Below are positions 14,424 to 22,743 of a stretch of DNA of 41,901 nucleotides, in pieces; the stretch's first letter is position 1, and every line of letters starts with the position of its first letter. The translations under genes and the position numbers were made by a program. The DNA comes from Roseiflexus sp. (GTDB lineage: Bacteria; Chloroflexota; Chloroflexia; Chloroflexales; Roseiflexaceae). The notes under the pieces are model-generated. The model was not told the origin of the DNA and searched no databases. It saw only the letters and a program-made list of their open reading frames with translations. Where the stretch lies: NCBI GenBank assembly GCA_025062325.1, contig JANXAL010000038.1, positions 1 to 41,901 on the forward strand, written 5' to 3'.

Positions 14424-14763
14424 ATAAGGCGCTGCAGGCTGAAGCCTTGGCTGAGATCGTACAAGCCCCTTCAGGGCTTCTCATGCGTGTAGATTTTTTC
14501 GGCAAGCCCTTGCATTGCATCACCCGTCTTGAGCGTTGCGATGCGCAAACTCCCCCTCTCCCCACCCCTCTGCATGCAGGGGGCGAAGAACGTGACGCGC
14601 CAGCGCTTGGAAATCCTCCCCCCTACTCCCCCGCATGCAGAGGACGAGATTTCGGTGACGGGCGCGATATGTGCGTGGAACCCCCAACCCCCCGCACGCG
14701 GGAGCGAAGGGGGGTGGGAGAAGGAGGCAGGGGGATGAAGGGGAAAAGAGCGTCGGAACGTGG
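14424..14763. repeat. Family A fragment and truncated MITE-like element
   Basis: Positions about 14425-14480 carry the GCCTTGGCTGAGATCGTACA part of family A and its AAGCCCCTTCAGGGCTT hairpin. From 14481 an inverted relative of the palindromic element starts (GTGTAGATTTTTTCGGCAAG), with hairpin units CCTCTGCATGCAGGGGG and CCCCCGCACGCGGGAG inside. Its other end stops near 14763 at the 3' end of gpx without the second terminal repeat. I see no gene in 14297-14765. Confidence 0.65.
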
Positions 14764-14765
14764 TT

Positions 14766-15269
14766 TCACTGAACAGCAACCGACGCTGGCTCGCGCAGCA
14801 GCGCAACGATATCGCGCTCTATCTTTTCGGGAGTGTCAATCGGGGCGTAACGGCGGCGCACCTTTCCCTGGCGATCGACCAGGAATTTGGTGAAGTTCCA
14901 CGGGATCGTTGGAATGCCCAGGAACCCCGGCTTCTCCTTTTTCAGCAGAGCAAACAAGGGGTGAGTGTTTGGACCGTTGACGTCAATCTTCTCGAAGATC
15001 GGGAAACTGACTCCGTAGTTGCGCGTGCAGAACTGCCGGATGGCATTGGGATCGTCGTACTCCTGCCCGGCGAACTGGTCGCACGGGAATCCGAGCACTG
15101 CGAACCCCTCGTCCCGGTAGCGACGATAGAGCGCTTCAAGACCAGCATACTGCGGCGTAAACCCGCATTTGCTGGCAACGTTGACGATCAGCAGCACCTT
15201 GCCGCGGTAGTCACTGAGCGGCTGCGGCGTGCCGTCAATCAGATTGGCGGTAATGTCGTATATGCCCAT
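14766..15269 (-). CDS. Glutathione peroxidase (Cys type)
   Basis: A 167-aa protein of the glutathione/thioredoxin peroxidase family, which reduces hydroperoxides with thiol donors in the cytoplasm. The active-site segment NVASKCGFTPQY has Cys at 35 in place of selenocysteine. FPCDQFAGQE (61-70) and IPWNFTKFLVD (about 122-132) carry the conserved Gln, Trp and Asn of the catalytic tetrad. The length is normal. The second Cys in FPCDQF suggests thioredoxin-dependent, resolving-Cys chemistry. I chose ATG 15269, with AGGAG 10 nt upstream. It is divergent from the fmdB-cobW pair and shares an intergenic palindrome with it, which suggests a stress- or metal-responsive control. Confidence 0.94.
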   Translation of the reverse strand: MGIYDITANLIDGTPQPLSDYRGKVLLIVNVASKCGFTPQYAGLEALYRRYRDEGFAVLGFPCDQFAGQEYDDPNAIRQFCTRNYGVSFPIFEKIDVNGPNTHPLFALLKKEKPGFLGIPTIPWNFTKFLVDRQGKVRRRYAPIDTPEKIERDIVALLREPASVAVQ

Positions 15270-15347
15270 GACGTGAACTCTCCTGGTCAATGTGTGCAAT
15301 ACCTGTGCAATCTCAGTATGCCTGGTTTTGAGCGCCATGTCAAATCA

Positions 15348-15383
15348 TTGACATTCCCTTTCATAAGTGATAGCATATATCAT
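15348..15383 (+). promoter_or_regulatory. fmdB-cobW promoter with operator shared with DsrE gene
   Basis: TTGACA (15348-15353), a 17-nt spacer, then TAGCAT (15371-15376) as -10. A palindrome GTGATA-N5-TATCAT (15367-15383) covers the -10 box. It differs from the site at 14268-14284 by one arm base. It also lies in the leader of the divergent peroxidase gene, so both directions could be controlled. Confidence 0.65.
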
Positions 15384-15412
15384 AAACGTATCCTGGCAAT
15401 ACGGACGAATCT

Positions 15413-15655
15413 ATGCCGCTCTACACCTACACCTGCCCGGAGTGCGAGATTGAAGTCGAAGAACTCCGCCCGTCCTGGCGCGCCGATGATCCGGTCGAGT
15501 GCCCGGTCTGTCACGGGTTATGCGCCCGCAACCTGAGCACCTTCAGTATCCGGTCGCGCAGCGCGTCAACGCCGATCTACGCCAGCCCGGAGCAGGTTGC
15601 GCGCGCACTCCACGGTCCTGGCTGCCCGTGTTGCGTCCCGCGACGACGATCGTGA
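15413..15655 (+). CDS. FmdB-type zinc ribbon protein
   Basis: An 80-aa protein that opens MPLYTYTCPECEIEVEELRP with a second pair CPVCHG, the four-Cys zinc ribbon of the FmdB/CxxC regulatory family (Cys at 8, 11, 30, 33). The C-terminal tail has an extra Cys cluster, GPGCPCC, before a basic end. FmdB-like proteins are presumed regulators or chaperones of metal or C1 enzymes, without a firm mechanism. It is 28 nt ahead of the CobW-type GTPase gene and probably cotranscribed with it. The extra C-terminal Cys cluster might bind metal, which fits the GTPase neighbour. Confidence 0.85.
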   Translation: MPLYTYTCPECEIEVEELRPSWRADDPVECPVCHGLCARNLSTFSIRSRSASTPIYASPEQVARALHGPGCPCCVPRRRS

Positions 15656-15683
15656 CATCGTCATATGTTCAGGAGAACCAGCT

Positions 15684-16796
15684 ATGTCTATTCAAGCGCC
15701 CTTGCAACCGGTTCCGGTGACCATTCTCACCGGTTTTTTAGGCGCCGGAAAGACCACGCTGCTCAACCGAATCCTCCACGCCGACCATGGTTTGAAAGTG
15801 GCGGTGCTAGTGAACGATTTCGGCAGCATCAATATCGATACGCAGCTCGTCGTCGGCGTCGAGGGGGAAACGATTTCGCTCGCCAACGGCTGCATCTGCT
15901 GCACCATCCGCAGCGACCTGCTCAAGACAGCGCTGCTTCTGCTGGATCGCGCCGACCCGCCCGAATATCTCATTATCGAGGCGAGCGGCGTGAGTGATCC
16001 ATGGGCAATGGCGGAGACGTTTGACCTTCCCGAATTGCGTCCCTTCTTCCGGCTCGACTCGGTTATCACAGTGGTTGATGCAGAGTATGCGAGGCGGCAG
16101 CAGTACTACGAGGATCTGATTATCCATCAGATCAGCGCAGCGGATGTGGTGGTGCTGAGCAAGGTCGATCTCGTCAGTGAGGAACAGCGAGCCGAGGTTG
16201 AACAGTGGGTGCGCCAGATCGTGCCGCGCGCACGCATCCTTCCCGCCGTCCACGGCGATGTGCCGATGAGTCTGATCCTTGGCGTCGGTCGCTACCGGCT
16301 TGATGTGCAGCCGCATGTTGTCCTCTCTCGCCATGACCACGCTCACGACGCGCACCATGACCACAATCACGATCACGGTCCGCACTGCGATCACGACCAT
16401 GATCACGATCATCACCACGACCATAGCACCGAGTTCAGTTCATGGAGTTATGTCAATGATCAGCCATTCAGCCTGAAGAAGCTGCGCACTGCGCTGCAGG
16501 ATCTGCCAGCGACGATCTTCCGCGGCAAGGGGATTCTCTACCTGGCGGAAACGCCGAAACGTCGCGCTATCCTTCAGATCGTCGGGGTGCGAATTACGGT
16601 AACGGTCGGAGAAGCGTGGGGCGATGTAATTCCTGGCACGCAGATGGTGTTCATTGGAACCCCCGGAGGACTGGACGGCAATCAACTCAAGGCTGCGTTC
16701 GACGCATGCCTGACCGACGCGCCGGTGCAGGAGCAGGTTGCCGGGCAGCAATCGTGGTTCCGCTGGCTGTTTGGCGGCGCCTCTGGTACAATGTAA
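15684..16796 (+). CDS. CobW/COG0523 G3E-family metallochaperone GTPase
   Basis: A 370-aa GTPase. Walker A is GFLGAGKTT (17-25), the metal-binding GCICC motif is at 69-73, the guanine motif SKVD at 159-162, and a long His/Asp-rich run (about 217-247) precedes the CobW C-terminal domain. Proteins of this family deliver Zn2+, Co2+ or other metals to client enzymes, and the His-rich run is a usual metal store. ATG 15684 has AGGAG 8 nt upstream. The client and metal are not fixed by sequence; Zur-type zinc homeostasis or B12 metal supply are the usual options. The promoter is shared with fmdB. Confidence 0.93.
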   Translation: MSIQAPLQPVPVTILTGFLGAGKTTLLNRILHADHGLKVAVLVNDFGSINIDTQLVVGVEGETISLANGCICCTIRSDLLKTALLLLDRADPPEYLIIEASGVSDPWAMAETFDLPELRPFFRLDSVITVVDAEYARRQQYYEDLIIHQISAADVVVLSKVDLVSEEQRAEVEQWVRQIVPRARILPAVHGDVPMSLILGVGRYRLDVQPHVVLSRHDHAHDAHHDHNHDHGPHCDHDHDHDHHHDHSTEFSSWSYVNDQPFSLKKLRTALQDLPATIFRGKGILYLAETPKRRAILQIVGVRITVTVGEAWGDVIPGTQMVFIGTPGGLDGNQLKAAFDACLTDAPVQEQVAGQQSWFRWLFGGASGTM

Positions 16797-17018
16797 TTGG
16801 TGGAACACGGATATGCACGGATCGAGACGGATCCGCGCGGATGGCTGGATATGCTGATAGGAGTCGCCTCACCCGTGCTCATTCGTGCGCTTCATAGCTG
16901 ACCTGTTGCACTGCTGCGATCCACGAAGAACACGAAGGGATACGAAGGCTGCTTCTCTAAGCCCATAGCGATACAGCGTTTTCTGAAAGATCACAACTGC
17001 ACCCCGGAGACCTGCTGC
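16797..17018. repeat. Family B repeat and CACGAAG-type repeat
   Basis: GGAACACGGATATGCACGGA at about 16803, followed by CGAGACGGATCCGCGCGGAT, is a full family B copy. CCACGAAGAACACGAAGGGA at about 16920 belongs to the CACGAAGG family. No gene is seen. Confidence 0.6.
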
Positions 17019-17972
17019 TTGACCCGCCAATCGCTCGAGAAATATCAGGTCCTCATCTATCTGGCTTCAATCTCTGCCGGTTTGATTATCGGTTTTATCT
17101 CGCCCGAGACAGGCGCAGCGCTGGAAACGGCGCTCTGGTACGTACTCGGCGCGCTCATTTACGCAACGATGACGCAGATACCGCTGACGCATCTGCGCGA
17201 CGCCTTTGCCGATGCCCGTTTTCTGGCAGCAGCGGTTATCGGCAACTTCATCATCCTGCCCCTGGCAGTCTGGGGACTGATCCTTTTAGCGCCCGATAAC
17301 TCTGTAGTGCGTCTGGGCATTGCGATGGTTTTGCTGGTTCCGTGCACCGACTGGTTTATCACCTTTACCCACTTGGGAGGCGGCGATACGAAGAGCGCCA
17401 TCGCTTTCGCGCCGCTCAGTCTGCTGCTGCAAATGCTCCTGCTGCCCCTGTATCTGTGGGTTTTGCTTGGCGGAGAGATGGCGATAACGCTTGCCACCGG
17501 CGATATGCTCAAAGCATTTCTCGGATTGATCGTCCTGCCGCTACTGGCAGCGCTAGCGACGGAACGGTGGGTCGAGAGCGGCAGCAATCGCGCTTTTCTG
17601 ATCGAACGCCTCGGCTGGCTGCCGGTTCCGCTGCTTGCCATCGTTGTCTTCATCATTGCTGCGTCGCAGGTCTATCTGGTTGCGGGTTCAGTCGCCTGGC
17701 TGAGTCCGCTGCTGCTCATCTTCGGCGCGTTCCTGATCGTTGCAAGCGCCATTGCGCGGTCGATGGCCGCACTATTCCGACTGCCAGCGCGCCAGGGACG
17801 GGCGTTGGCATTCAGTTTCGGCACCCGCAACTCGTTCGTGGTGCTGCCGCTAGCGCTGGCGCTCCCGCCGGGCTTCGAGGTCGCGGTTGTCGTGATTGTG
17901 TTCCAATCGCTGGTCGAGCTGTTCGGCATGGCCATCTATCTGTGGTGGGTGCCACAGCGCCTGTTCCCTTAG
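17019..17972 (+). CDS. Arsenite-type/bile acid:sodium symporter family exporter
   Basis: A 317-aa membrane protein with about ten hydrophobic helices of the BASS/ACR3 superfamily. The segment VLLVPCTDWFITFTHLGGGD, with its Cys in helix 4, matches arsenic-resistance-type members, in which this Cys is needed for arsenite export. The late motif GTRNSFVVLPLALALP is the cross-over helix pair region. Export of As(III) is the best guess; bile acid-type or other anion transport is the alternative. The start is TTG (17019), with GGAG about 9 nt upstream and no better ATG before the first helix. No arsR or arsC lies nearby. Confidence 0.75.
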   Translation: MTRQSLEKYQVLIYLASISAGLIIGFISPETGAALETALWYVLGALIYATMTQIPLTHLRDAFADARFLAAAVIGNFIILPLAVWGLILLAPDNSVVRLGIAMVLLVPCTDWFITFTHLGGGDTKSAIAFAPLSLLLQMLLLPLYLWVLLGGEMAITLATGDMLKAFLGLIVLPLLAALATERWVESGSNRAFLIERLGWLPVPLLAIVVFIIAASQVYLVAGSVAWLSPLLLIFGAFLIVASAIARSMAALFRLPARQGRALAFSFGTRNSFVVLPLALALPPGFEVAVVVIVFQSLVELFGMAIYLWWVPQRLFP

Positions 17973-18552
17973 ATGGAGTTAGGTGTTAGAGGTTAGGGTT
18001 GGGGACGTTTTCCGAGAAATCAGCGTTCTACGTAGACGCGCCCTTTGAATGCCGCATCTCCAAAAGACTGGCCGGGGAGGAACGGGTATGAAACGGCGAG
18101 CATTTCAGCGAGCAGAACGCCACCGCCAGAGTCTACGCTGCCCAAAGCGCACTTCCACCTGACGCCGCTCCATTCGTTCGGAACAGAGACATCGGGACGG
18201 GTTGCCGACCTGGCATAACACGTCATCCTTAATCAGGTGCGCGGATGTCTCTGCCCGCCCCCGAGGGCGTATCCATCATTCTTGCTGGATACTTGAACAT
18301 TATGCTGGGAATGCGCCGGGGTTGCAGACGCTGCCTCGCCTCGCTCGTTGGGAGCCGGGGAAGAGAACGTTCGGACAGCAAGCTCCACAATTTCGTTTTG
18401 CACCGTATCCATTGCCTCATTCGCCAGTTCAAGGCGCAAGGCGCCGGACGCGCAACGGGCGTCGATCATTTCCATGCGCTTATTCGCTGATCGCATTCGC
18501 TGACCACGCGAGAGAGCGCATCTCCGGTTCGCGGTTCTTTAGTTTTTGGTTC
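17973..18552 (-). other. Gap with possible degraded gene (18020-18496, minus)
   Basis: Two ORFs lie in one frame on the minus strand, 18496-18233 (87 codons, MRSANKRMEMIDARCASGAL...) and 18226-18020 (68 codons, ...RWKCALGSVDSGGGV and LSYP-like stretches). They are separated by a single TGA and two codons. The amino-acid use (ELANEAMDTVQNEIVELAV) looks protein-like, but I recognise no family. It may be the remnant of one gene interrupted by a stop, or chance. I see no promoter or repeat in the rest of the gap. Confidence 0.3.
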
Positions 18553-19599
18553 TCAGTTCTCGGTTCTTCTCATCCTGTGCAGCGCCAGTAGATCGGACAG
18601 GATCGCAAAGCCCGTGGCGACCCCGCCCGCCCCAGGACCAATGATAGTTACGTCACCCAATAGATCGGTACTGATCATCAGAGCATTGGTCGCTCCATCG
18701 ACGCTAGCCAGCGGATGTTCGACCATCAGCCGCATTGGACGCACGGCTGCCCGCACGGTCTGACCGTCCCGCCAGACGCGCGCAATCAGTTTCCAGCGTT
18801 CGCCTGCCACTGCTGCAGCCGCGACCATGTCGTGCGTGATGCCGGTAATCCCTTCACGCTCAACGTCTGCCGGAGTCAGGCGCGCGTCCATCAGGACATT
18901 CGCCAGGATGGCAGCTTTGCCTGCGGCATCGTACCCCTCCACGTCGCCGGTCGGATCGGCTTCAGCGTACCCCAAACGTTGCGCTTCCGCCAGGGCGCTG
19001 GCATAGTCCATTCCGCGCTCCATTCTGGTCAGAATGAAATTGGTTGTGCCGTTCACAATTCCGCGCACTTCCTGGATCTCGCACCCTGCAAGGTCGCTCC
19101 ATCCTAGGCGCAGTGCTGGCGTTCCCGACATCACGGTGGCTTCGAAGCCGAGCATGACGCCGCGCTCTTCCGCGAGACGGCGCAGTTCAGCAAAGTGGAG
19201 CGCAATCGGCCCTTTGTTGGCAGTGATAACGTGCATCCCGCGCGCAATTGCCTCCCGGATATGCGTCGTCGCCGGTTCGCCTGTCGCCATATCGGTCGGC
19301 GACGCTTCCACCAGCACATCGGCATCTGCCTGGGCAATCATCTGATCGGCGCTCCAGGCGCACGCGCCCGGCAATTCACCGACCGCATTCGACGCCGCAG
19401 CACGTAGCAACGTTGCCGCATCTATCCCATTCGGCTCGTACACACACCAGCGCCGGGTGCAGACGGCGACAATGCGCACATCGACGCCGTAGCGATTGAC
19501 AAAACGCTGATGGTGTAACGACAAAATTTCGGCAAGTCCGCGACCAACGCTCCCAAAGCCTACCAGGGCAAGGCGGTATGTCGCAACTGTTGATCTCAT
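18553..19599 (-). CDS. hom: Homoserine dehydrogenase
   Basis: A 348-aa protein with an N-terminal NAD(P)-binding motif LVGFGSVGRGLAEIL (about residues 12-26), TANKGPIALH (nucleotide and substrate region), IVNGTTNFILTRM and the catalytic AEADPTGDVEGYDAAGKAAIL. It reduces aspartate semialdehyde to homoserine, the branch point to Thr and Met. Like many short forms it lacks the C-terminal ACT regulatory domain, so feedback control by Thr is likely weak or different. It is divergent from the GNAT gene across a 113-nt region with no clear riboswitch. No hom partner (thrB, thrC) adjoins it. Confidence 0.95.
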   Translation of the reverse strand: MRSTVATYRLALVGFGSVGRGLAEILSLHHQRFVNRYGVDVRIVAVCTRRWCVYEPNGIDAATLLRAAASNAVGELPGACAWSADQMIAQADADVLVEASPTDMATGEPATTHIREAIARGMHVITANKGPIALHFAELRRLAEERGVMLGFEATVMSGTPALRLGWSDLAGCEIQEVRGIVNGTTNFILTRMERGMDYASALAEAQRLGYAEADPTGDVEGYDAAGKAAILANVLMDARLTPADVEREGITGITHDMVAAAAVAGERWKLIARVWRDGQTVRAAVRPMRLMVEHPLASVDGATNALMISTDLLGDVTIIGPGAGGVATGFAILSDLLALHRMRRTEN

Positions 19600-19712
19600 C
19601 AGCTCATTCCTAAGTGTAACGCACTGCGTTATAAAAGTCGAGAAATGTCAACCCTACTCAGGTGTGATCGAGTGTATCATAGCACACGGAGGTATCACAG
19701 GTAGAGGAAACT

Positions 19713-20276
19713 ATGACGACACGCACTGAATCCAGCCACTTTGTTCGGGGTCATGGCTCTGTAACCGTTACTACCCGCAAGGGGCGCGAGGTGCGCATCA
19801 GGCATATCTGCCCGACCGACGCGGGGTTGCTGGTCGATCTGTTTCACCATCTCTCGCCGGAAACACGGCGCTTCCGATTCTTTACTGCGCTGCCCGATCT
19901 GCCGGACGACATCCTGTGGCGCGAGGCGCGACGCTACGCCGATTTCAATGAACGGCAACAGGCGGCGTTCATTGCACTGGCGCGCGAGAATGGGGAAGAG
20001 CACGCCATCGGCGTTGTGCGTTTTGTGCTCGATAAGAACGACCCCGATACCGCTGAGTTTGCAATTGTGCTGCGTGATGACTATCAGCGTGAAGGGTTGG
20101 GGACGATTATGCTCGACCTGCTCATTCAGCTGGCGCTGGTGCGCGGCATCAAGCGTCTGCGCGGCATCTCCCTGGCAGATAACGAAGGAGTGCATCGCTT
20201 GATCCAGAAATGCGGCTTCCCGGTTGAGAGCCGTACCTCTCATGGCGAAACAACGCAGATCATCTATCTGGAGTGA
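19713..20276 (+). CDS. GNAT family N-acetyltransferase
   Basis: A 187-aa protein of the Gcn5-related acetyltransferase fold: VRIRHICPTDAGLLVDLFHHLSPE, a central FAIVLRDDYQREGLGTIM with the acetyl-CoA loop Q-R-E-G-L-G, and ADNEGVHRLIQKCGF near the end. The layout recalls the acetyltransferase domain of Pat-type lysine acetylases that modify acyl-CoA synthetases, but without the large CoA-ligase part. The substrate is not known. GAGG upstream supports the ATG (GGTAGAGGAAACT-ATG). It is divergent from hom. Confidence 0.85.
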   Translation: MTTRTESSHFVRGHGSVTVTTRKGREVRIRHICPTDAGLLVDLFHHLSPETRRFRFFTALPDLPDDILWREARRYADFNERQQAAFIALARENGEEHAIGVVRFVLDKNDPDTAEFAIVLRDDYQREGLGTIMLDLLIQLALVRGIKRLRGISLADNEGVHRLIQKCGFPVESRTSHGETTQIIYLE

Positions 20277-20796
20277 TGGCTCGATCCTCTGGAATGCCTA
20301 CAGTCTGGACCTTCTCAAGAATAAGAAACACATCCGATAGACGACTCGCGCTGCCAGGTCGCGCGTTCTCTGAGCTGCGGTCTCAAGCCCTCGCTTAGGA
20401 CGTGGAAGCCCCAAAGGGGCTTTGATGAGCTCAGCAAGGATTTCAGCCCGCAACGTTCAGAATGCTGGTCTATTTATGAGCCCATGCTCAGGGCAGGCGC
20501 GTCTCTTCGGGACGTTCACGCGCTTAGCGCGGGCTAAGCCCGCAACGGTCGGTCGCACCGAGAGTAGGAGCAGCGCCAGCGTCCCATGGTTCAACGTCCG
20601 GCGTTCTCCTTTGAACCTTCCCGCCATCGCACCTGCCACATTCTTACGAGTGCATTGTCGTGCGCTGCCTTTCCGCCACGCAACGGGTAACTCTGCGGCA
20701 AACGCCCACGAGAAACGCCCCGACCTTGCCTGCAACCTTCCACTGGCAACCTTCCCACGTTCGATATGCAATGTTTCCATGTTTACACATACTATC

Positions 20797-20822
20797 TGCA
20801 ACCTGTAGTTGCAGCCTTTTTA
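20797..20822 (+). terminator. Rho-independent terminator before nuo
   Basis: CTGCAAC-CTGTA-GTTGCAG forms a perfect 7-bp stem with a 5-nt loop, followed by CCTTTTT. It stops + strand transcription coming from the GNAT side just before the nuo promoter. Confidence 0.7.
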
Positions 20823-20831
20823 CCAGTTTGT

Positions 20832-20861
20832 TTGCGATTTCACGAAGGGTTGTGATATACT
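20832..20861 (+). promoter_or_regulatory. nuo operon promoter
   Basis: TTGCGA (20832-20837), an 18-nt spacer, and TATACT (20856-20861) with TG at -14/-13 (TGTGATATACT). The start codon of nuoA lies 45 nt downstream. It follows directly on the terminator. Confidence 0.65.
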
Positions 20862-20906
20862 CAACAGCGTTATTGCACCCGCATTCCCCAGAAGGAGCGC
20901 AGTCCG

Positions 20907-21263
20907 ATGTTGGCAAACTACGCATTTATCGGCGTGTTCTTCATTGGCGCGATCATCTTCCCGCTCGTGCCACTGGTGGCCGCATACCTGCTCGGTCCCA
21001 AACGTCCCACGCCGATCAAGCTCGACACGTATGAATGCGGGCTGGAAGCAGTTGGTGATATTCGGGTGCAGTTTAAGATTCAGTACTATTTGTACGCTCT
21101 GGCATTTGTCATCTTTGATATCGAGGTCGTTTTCCTCTATCCATGGGCAGCCGCATATGGGCAAGTAGGACTGTTCGCACTGATCGCAATGGCAATCTTT
21201 CTAGTCATCCTGGTTGGCGGTCTAGTGTACGAATGGAAGAAGGGTGCGCTGGAGTGGGTATAG
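20907..21263 (+). CDS. nuoA: NADH-quinone oxidoreductase subunit A
   Basis: A 118-aa membrane subunit with three hydrophobic helices. The signature loop [20 protein letters not shown] carries the ECG motif of the NuoA/ND3 loop that senses quinone binding. [14 protein letters not shown] is the second conserved block, with the helix-2 acidic residues. It is the first gene of the complex I locus, with AGAAGGAGCGC just upstream of the ATG. Confidence 0.97.
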   Translation: MLANYAFIGVFFIGAIIFPLVPLVAAYLLGPKRPTPIKLDTYECGLEAVGDIRVQFKIQYYLYALAFVIFDIEVVFLYPWAAAYGQVGLFALIAMAIFLVILVGGLVYEWKKGALEWV

Positions 21264-21369
21264 AGGTTGAGAGGCGGGAGGCGAGAGGAGCGAGGCGAGA
21301 CAATACTCGTCGGCAGCCTGGGGGCAAGAGACTCGAGACGAGAAATGAGCGGCGGGAGGGAGATGAGCA
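21264..21369 (+). repeat. Heptamer-rich insert between nuoA and nuoB
   Basis: GAGGCGG GAGGCGA GAGGAGC GAGGCGA and similar 7-mers fill much of the 106-nt gap, as near 12312-12600. nuoA and nuoB genes usually abut, so a repeat expansion here is likely. GGGAGGGAGATGAGC before the nuoB ATG may serve as ribosome site. Confidence 0.55.
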
Positions 21370-22176
21370 ATGTCTGATGACCGCGATATTCAGCTTGAAG
21401 CGGAAAAGCATGGCGTCTTTTTGACGACTATTCAGCGATTTTATAACTGGGGTCGGCGCTCTTCAATCTGGCCCCTGTCGTTTGGTCTTGCATGCTGTGC
21501 CATTGAGATGATGGCGACCGGACTGGCGCGCTTCGACCTGGCGCGCTTCGGCGCCGAGATGTTTCGCGCGTCGCCGCGCCAGGCAGATCTGATGATCGTC
21601 GCGGGGACGGTAACGAAGAAGATGGCGCCGCAGGTGGTGCGCCTCTATAATCAGATGCCCGAACCGCGCTATGTTATTTCAATGGGCGCCTGCGCTACAT
21701 CCGGCGGTCCGTTCCGCGATGGGTATAATGTGCTGCGCGGCATCGATCTCTTGATCCCGGTCGATGTGTACATTCCGGGATGCCCGCCGCGCCCTGAAGC
21801 CCTGCTCCACGCTTTGATGACCCTGCAAAAGCAAATCGACGCGCAACGCATCAATCAGGTGCGCTGGTATGGCAGGCGCGAAGCGAAGGAATATCCGGTG
21901 CCGACGTTCGGGAAGCACGGGCTGGAGATCGATGGCAAACTGGTCGATCCGGTTGGCGGGTTGCCGCTCATCAGTCCGTATACCTCGCCAACCCAGGGCG
22001 AAATGCGCTCCGGTATGATCGAACACCCTGAATTGGTGCGCCAGTTCCCGATCATGGACGACACCGTCGAGCTGGAGTCACCCTATAAAGCGAAAGGCAT
22101 TTCGCCAGAGATTGAACACAACGACCTGAAACGCCCTGCTGTCGAGGTAGACCATGCCAAGGATGAGCAGCGCTGA
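21370..22176 (+). CDS. nuoB: NADH-quinone oxidoreductase subunit B
   Basis: A 268-aa peripheral subunit carrying the terminal N2 [4Fe-4S] cluster next to the quinone site. Ligands are Cys42-Cys43 (GLACCAIEM), Cys108 (GACATSGG) and Cys138 (PGCPPRPE). The core ends at about residue 165. Then comes a C-terminal extension of about 100 residues, partly conserved in style ([12 protein letters not shown], then acidic and Lys-rich), longer than in E. coli NuoB (220 aa). Its last 23 nt overlap the start of nuoC, so the two are translationally coupled. Confidence 0.97.
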   Translation: MSDDRDIQLEAEKHGVFLTTIQRFYNWGRRSSIWPLSFGLACCAIEMMATGLARFDLARFGAEMFRASPRQADLMIVAGTVTKKMAPQVVRLYNQMPEPRYVISMGACATSGGPFRDGYNVLRGIDLLIPVDVYIPGCPPRPEALLHALMTLQKQIDAQRINQVRWYGRREAKEYPVPTFGKHGLEIDGKLVDPVGGLPLISPYTSPTQGEMRSGMIEHPELVRQFPIMDDTVELESPYKAKGISPEIEHNDLKRPAVEVDHAKDEQR

Positions 22177-22723
22177 ACTCAAAGAGCGACTGGCACGCGA
22201 TCTGCCGGGCGTCTTGATGCCGACCCGCACCCGCACGCAGACGGGGAACAGCAACCAGGCGTCGGCTGACGATGGGAAGGCGGCGCGCCATAAGCGGGGA
22301 GAACACGCTCCTGTCGATCTATTAGCCACCGACGATGCCGTGGTGTATCCTGAGCGTCTCCTAGAAGTGGCGCGCTACGTGCGCGACGTCCTCGGCTACG
22401 AGTTGCTCTCGAATATCACGGCGGTCGATTATCTCGCCGATGGCGTCATCGAAATGGTGTACCATTTCTATCATCTCGACGGCGGTCCCGCCCTGGTTAT
22501 TAAGACCCGCGTGCCGCGCGACAATCCGGTCGTGCCATCACTGACCAATGAATGGCCCGGTGCGAATTTCCAGGAGCGTGAGGCTTATGACCTGTTTGGC
22601 GTCGTATTTACCGGTCATCCGAATCTGACCCGCATCTATATGTGGGATGAGTTTGAGGGATGGCCAATGCGCAAAGATTTTCCCAAGCAAGGCGATAAGT
22701 ATTTCGGCGAGAGTGAAGAGTGA
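22154..22723 (+). CDS. nuoC: NADH-quinone oxidoreductase subunit C
   Basis: A 189-aa 30-kDa-type subunit. The C-terminal block [17 protein letters not shown], followed by [20 protein letters not shown], is the family signature. It is separate from NuoD here, unlike the fused NuoCD of E. coli. The first 45 residues are Arg/Thr-rich and look unstructured. The start overlaps nuoB by 23 nt. It belongs to the peripheral Q module. Confidence 0.96.
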   Translation: MPRMSSAELKERLARDLPGVLMPTRTRTQTGNSNQASADDGKAARHKRGEHAPVDLLATDDAVVYPERLLEVARYVRDVLGYELLSNITAVDYLADGVIEMVYHFYHLDGGPALVIKTRVPRDNPVVPSLTNEWPGANFQEREAYDLFGVVFTGHPNLTRIYMWDEFEGWPMRKDFPKQGDKYFGESEE

Positions 22724-22743
22724 TAACGTGCGGGATGTGAGCG

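Larger units (their letters stand above)
20277..20906. repeat. Repeat-rich gap before the nuo genes
   Basis: Inverted family A copy (about 20345-20402, complementary to the copy at 119-175), its hairpin GCCCCAAAGGGGC (about 20410), and a second half copy ending TTTCAGCCCGCAACG. A related stem, GCGCGGGCTAAGCCCGC, follows near 20530. From 20797 come a terminator and the nuo promoter, listed separately. The ORFs over 20422-21034 are by-products; I see no gene. Confidence 0.6.

Noticed and set aside
16321-16424. Tandem CAC/GAC-rich stretch as a DNA repeat element
   Set aside because: It encodes the His/Asp-rich metal-binding run of the CobW protein and needs no other explanation.
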